Under the pieces are notes generated by a model. That model had not been told where the DNA came from. It made no database searches and saw only the letters and a list, made by a program, of their open reading frames with translations. Positions 62,601 through 64,000 of a stretch of DNA of 64,000 nucleotides are shown piece by piece (positions within the stretch are counted from its first letter, which is position 1; every line of letters begins with the position of its first letter). A program made the translations under genes and the position numbers. Location: positions 186,001 to 250,000 of the forward strand of contig QANY01002887.1 in the NCBI GenBank assembly GCA_003255025.1. The letters are read 5' to 3'. The stretch comes from Datisca glomerata (lineage: Eukaryota > Streptophyta > Magnoliopsida > Cucurbitales > Datiscaceae).

Positions 62601-63976
62601 TCATTTTTGGTCTGTGGTGATTTTACTGCTATGATTACCCTTACTTGATCAGGGTTAACCTCTATCTCCCTGCTATTTACCATGTATCCCAGGAACTTCC
62701 CCGGTACCACTTCGGAAGTACACTTTTCTGGATTCAACTCCATATTGCTTTCTCTTAGGGTAGAGAAACCTCCTTCATGTTACAAATATGGTCTATTATT
62801 TCTTTCCGTCTTTATAAGCATGTCGTGGATGTAGACTTCCATCATTTTCCCATTCTTCCTTTCAAAAACTTTATTGACTAACCTTTGATATGTTGCTCCT
62901 GCATTTTTTAAGCCAAATGACATCGCAGTATAGAAAAATTTTCCAAAATCAGTAATAAAAAATGGCTTTCCTTAGTCAAATCAGAACATTTTCACTTCAT
63001 TATACCCAAAAAAGCATCCATGAAGCTTAGTAGCTCATGTTCGGATGTCCCATCTACCATCTGGTCAATTCTCGGTAATGGGTAATCATCCTTTGGGCAA
63101 GCCTTGTTCAAGTCCGTAAAATCCACACAAATTCTCCACTTACCACTCAATTACTTCACCCTTACTACATTTCCCAGCCACTCCGGGTAGGTGACTTCTA
63201 TGATGAACCCAGCTTCGAGCAACTTCTCTACCTCTTCTTTGATAGCCGATTTTCTTTCGAGTGTGAAAGACCGTTTCTTCTGTTTCACGGGTTTAACAAA
63301 AAGATCAACATTTAATTTATGACAAACTATTTTTTCATCAATACCTGGCATTTCTGTCGTGGTGGTAGCAAAAATGTATTCATTCTCCTTGAGAAACTCC
63401 GTAAGCTCCATCTTTTCTACTTCAGTATGCCCCGCTCCTATTGTCGTTGTTTTTCCATTCCCTAGATCCACGAGTTCAGTTTCACTTCTGACTTCATATC
63501 TTGGAATTCCCTCACTTGGTTCATTCTCGTCTAGTTACTATTGTTCTTCTTTTTCTTTCCCGTTACCAAGAACTGGAATCACCTTCCTTCTTTGCGGAAT
63601 CAAGCGCTGAGACCGTACAACAACGAGCCAATACTTTGTCCCTCACAATCGTCCGCACTCCATCTGCTGAAGGGTATTTCAAGGTTTGGTTATTCGTTAA
63701 TGACACTACTTTCATCTTGTGAATCCACATCCTTCCTAGGATTGCGTTATAAGGCGATGGCGTATTGTTGACAACAAATCTTGTTATATGGTTAAATGGG
63801 TCCGCCCGCACTAGAAGTGATAAAATCCTTTTAGAATACATTATGGTCCCATTGAAACCAATGAGTGGTTGTCCTGCACTGCAGAGCTTCAGGGCGTCTA
63901 GTGCCATCTTCTCAAGTGTTGAGCGATGGCATATGTTCAGTGCACTTCCATCATCAACTAAAACCCTTTGTAACAA
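59640..63976 (-). pseudogene. Gypsy pol relic (protease, RT, RNase H, integrase)
   Basis: Minus strand: protease (63976-63563) with VLVDDGSALNI and an ILGRMWIH segment; reverse transcriptase (63471 to about 62840) with ICVDFTDLNKACPKDDYPLP and RIDQMVDGTSEHELLSFMDA; connector (62743-62495) with KFLGYMVNSREIEVNPDQ; RNase H (61987-61697) with DGASNHRGAGAGMVV and SNNEVEYKALLAGLRL; integrase (61017-60775) with SDNGPQF and VLWAYRT; and its C-terminal part (about 60000-59640) with EEKREATLVRMVDYNQKRRR and AGDLVLKK. Stops occur in most parts. A GC-rich stretch (about 60060-60770) interrupts the integrase. Confidence 0.88.
60060..60770. other. GC-rich foreign segment inside the Gypsy integrase
   Basis: The integrase reads normally up to WAYRTMTREPPREKLF and resumes after about 700 bases with the segment before EEKREATL. 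The DNA between is far richer in GC than its surroundings, contains GTGGTGCCACTGTCGTTGCC and similar stretches, and gives overlapping frames on both strands with no recognised domain. Origin unknown. Confidence 0.6.
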
Positions 63977-64000
63977 GCAATTTCTGATCTGAATGATGAT

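Larger units (their letters stand above)
55993..64000 (-). mobile_element. Gypsy retrotransposon, Tat-like, 3' part; continues past the window
   Basis: On the minus strand protease, reverse transcriptase, an archaeal-like RNase H and integrase follow each other (63976 to 59640), then an antisense gene region (56998-59000 on +), then a polypurine tract and an LTR (55993-56477). This order with an extra antisense gene between integrase and 3' LTR is known from the Tat lineage of plant Gypsy elements. The 5' LTR and gag lie outside the window. All genes are interrupted. Confidence 0.8.

Overview
The window is nuclear DNA from a flowering plant, most likely a eudicot. The evidence is spliced plant genes with GT-AG introns, a DYW-class PPR editing factor, an alpha-expansin, an organellar-type glutamyl-tRNA synthetase, and plant-type LINE, Copia, Gypsy and Mutator-like (MULE) elements. 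The genus cannot be named from the sequence. A 41-base run of N at 6113-6153 and one N at 27786 are assembly gaps or ambiguities.

Layout. 0.2-0.9 kb: decayed LINE tail. 1.5-3.5 kb (+): intact DYW PPR gene close to REME1. 4.1-7.5 kb (-): five-exon aminoacylase-1 gene whose product has a signal peptide and a C-terminal KDEL; it is tail-to-tail with the PPR gene. 9.2-13.3 kb: decayed LINE. 13.3-22.5 kb: a tandem array of a small two-exon family I do not recognise, with two intact copies, one frameshifted copy and one truncated copy; a miniature retrotransposon (TRIM) sits in the intron of one copy. 24.6-26.3 kb (+): three-exon alpha-expansin closest to the EXPA20 type. 27.8-36.3 kb: a MULE with a broken transposase on + and a broken Ulp1-like protease gene (DUF1985 plus C48) on -, its non-coding gaps filled with clusters of a palindromic TACACGA/TCGTGTA minisatellite. 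36.4-40.9 kb (+): 13-exon organellar GluRS gene (OVA3 type), starting only about 80 bases from the inferred end of the MULE and followed by a plastid-type tRNA-Asp-like relic carrying a CUC anticodon. 42.6-55.8 kb: one LINE split by two independent LTR-element insertions, a Copia (TSD TTGGT) and a non-coding LARD (TSD GTAAG). 56.0-64.0 kb: a Tat-like Gypsy element on the minus strand, running off the window, with an antisense extra gene.

How it fits together. Four single-copy genes can be read end to end: REME1-like, ACY1, EXPA20-like and OVA3. They act respectively in mitochondrial RNA editing, ER N-acyl amino acid hydrolysis, cell-wall loosening and organellar tRNA charging, and nothing suggests that they work together. 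The rest is layered transposon history. The items most worth following are the unknown tandem family with its shared upstream block, the hairpin-rich minisatellite in the MULE and the position of that MULE against the OVA3 start, the TRIM with empty sites in the sister introns, and the non-coding LARD with two tandem-repeat arrays.
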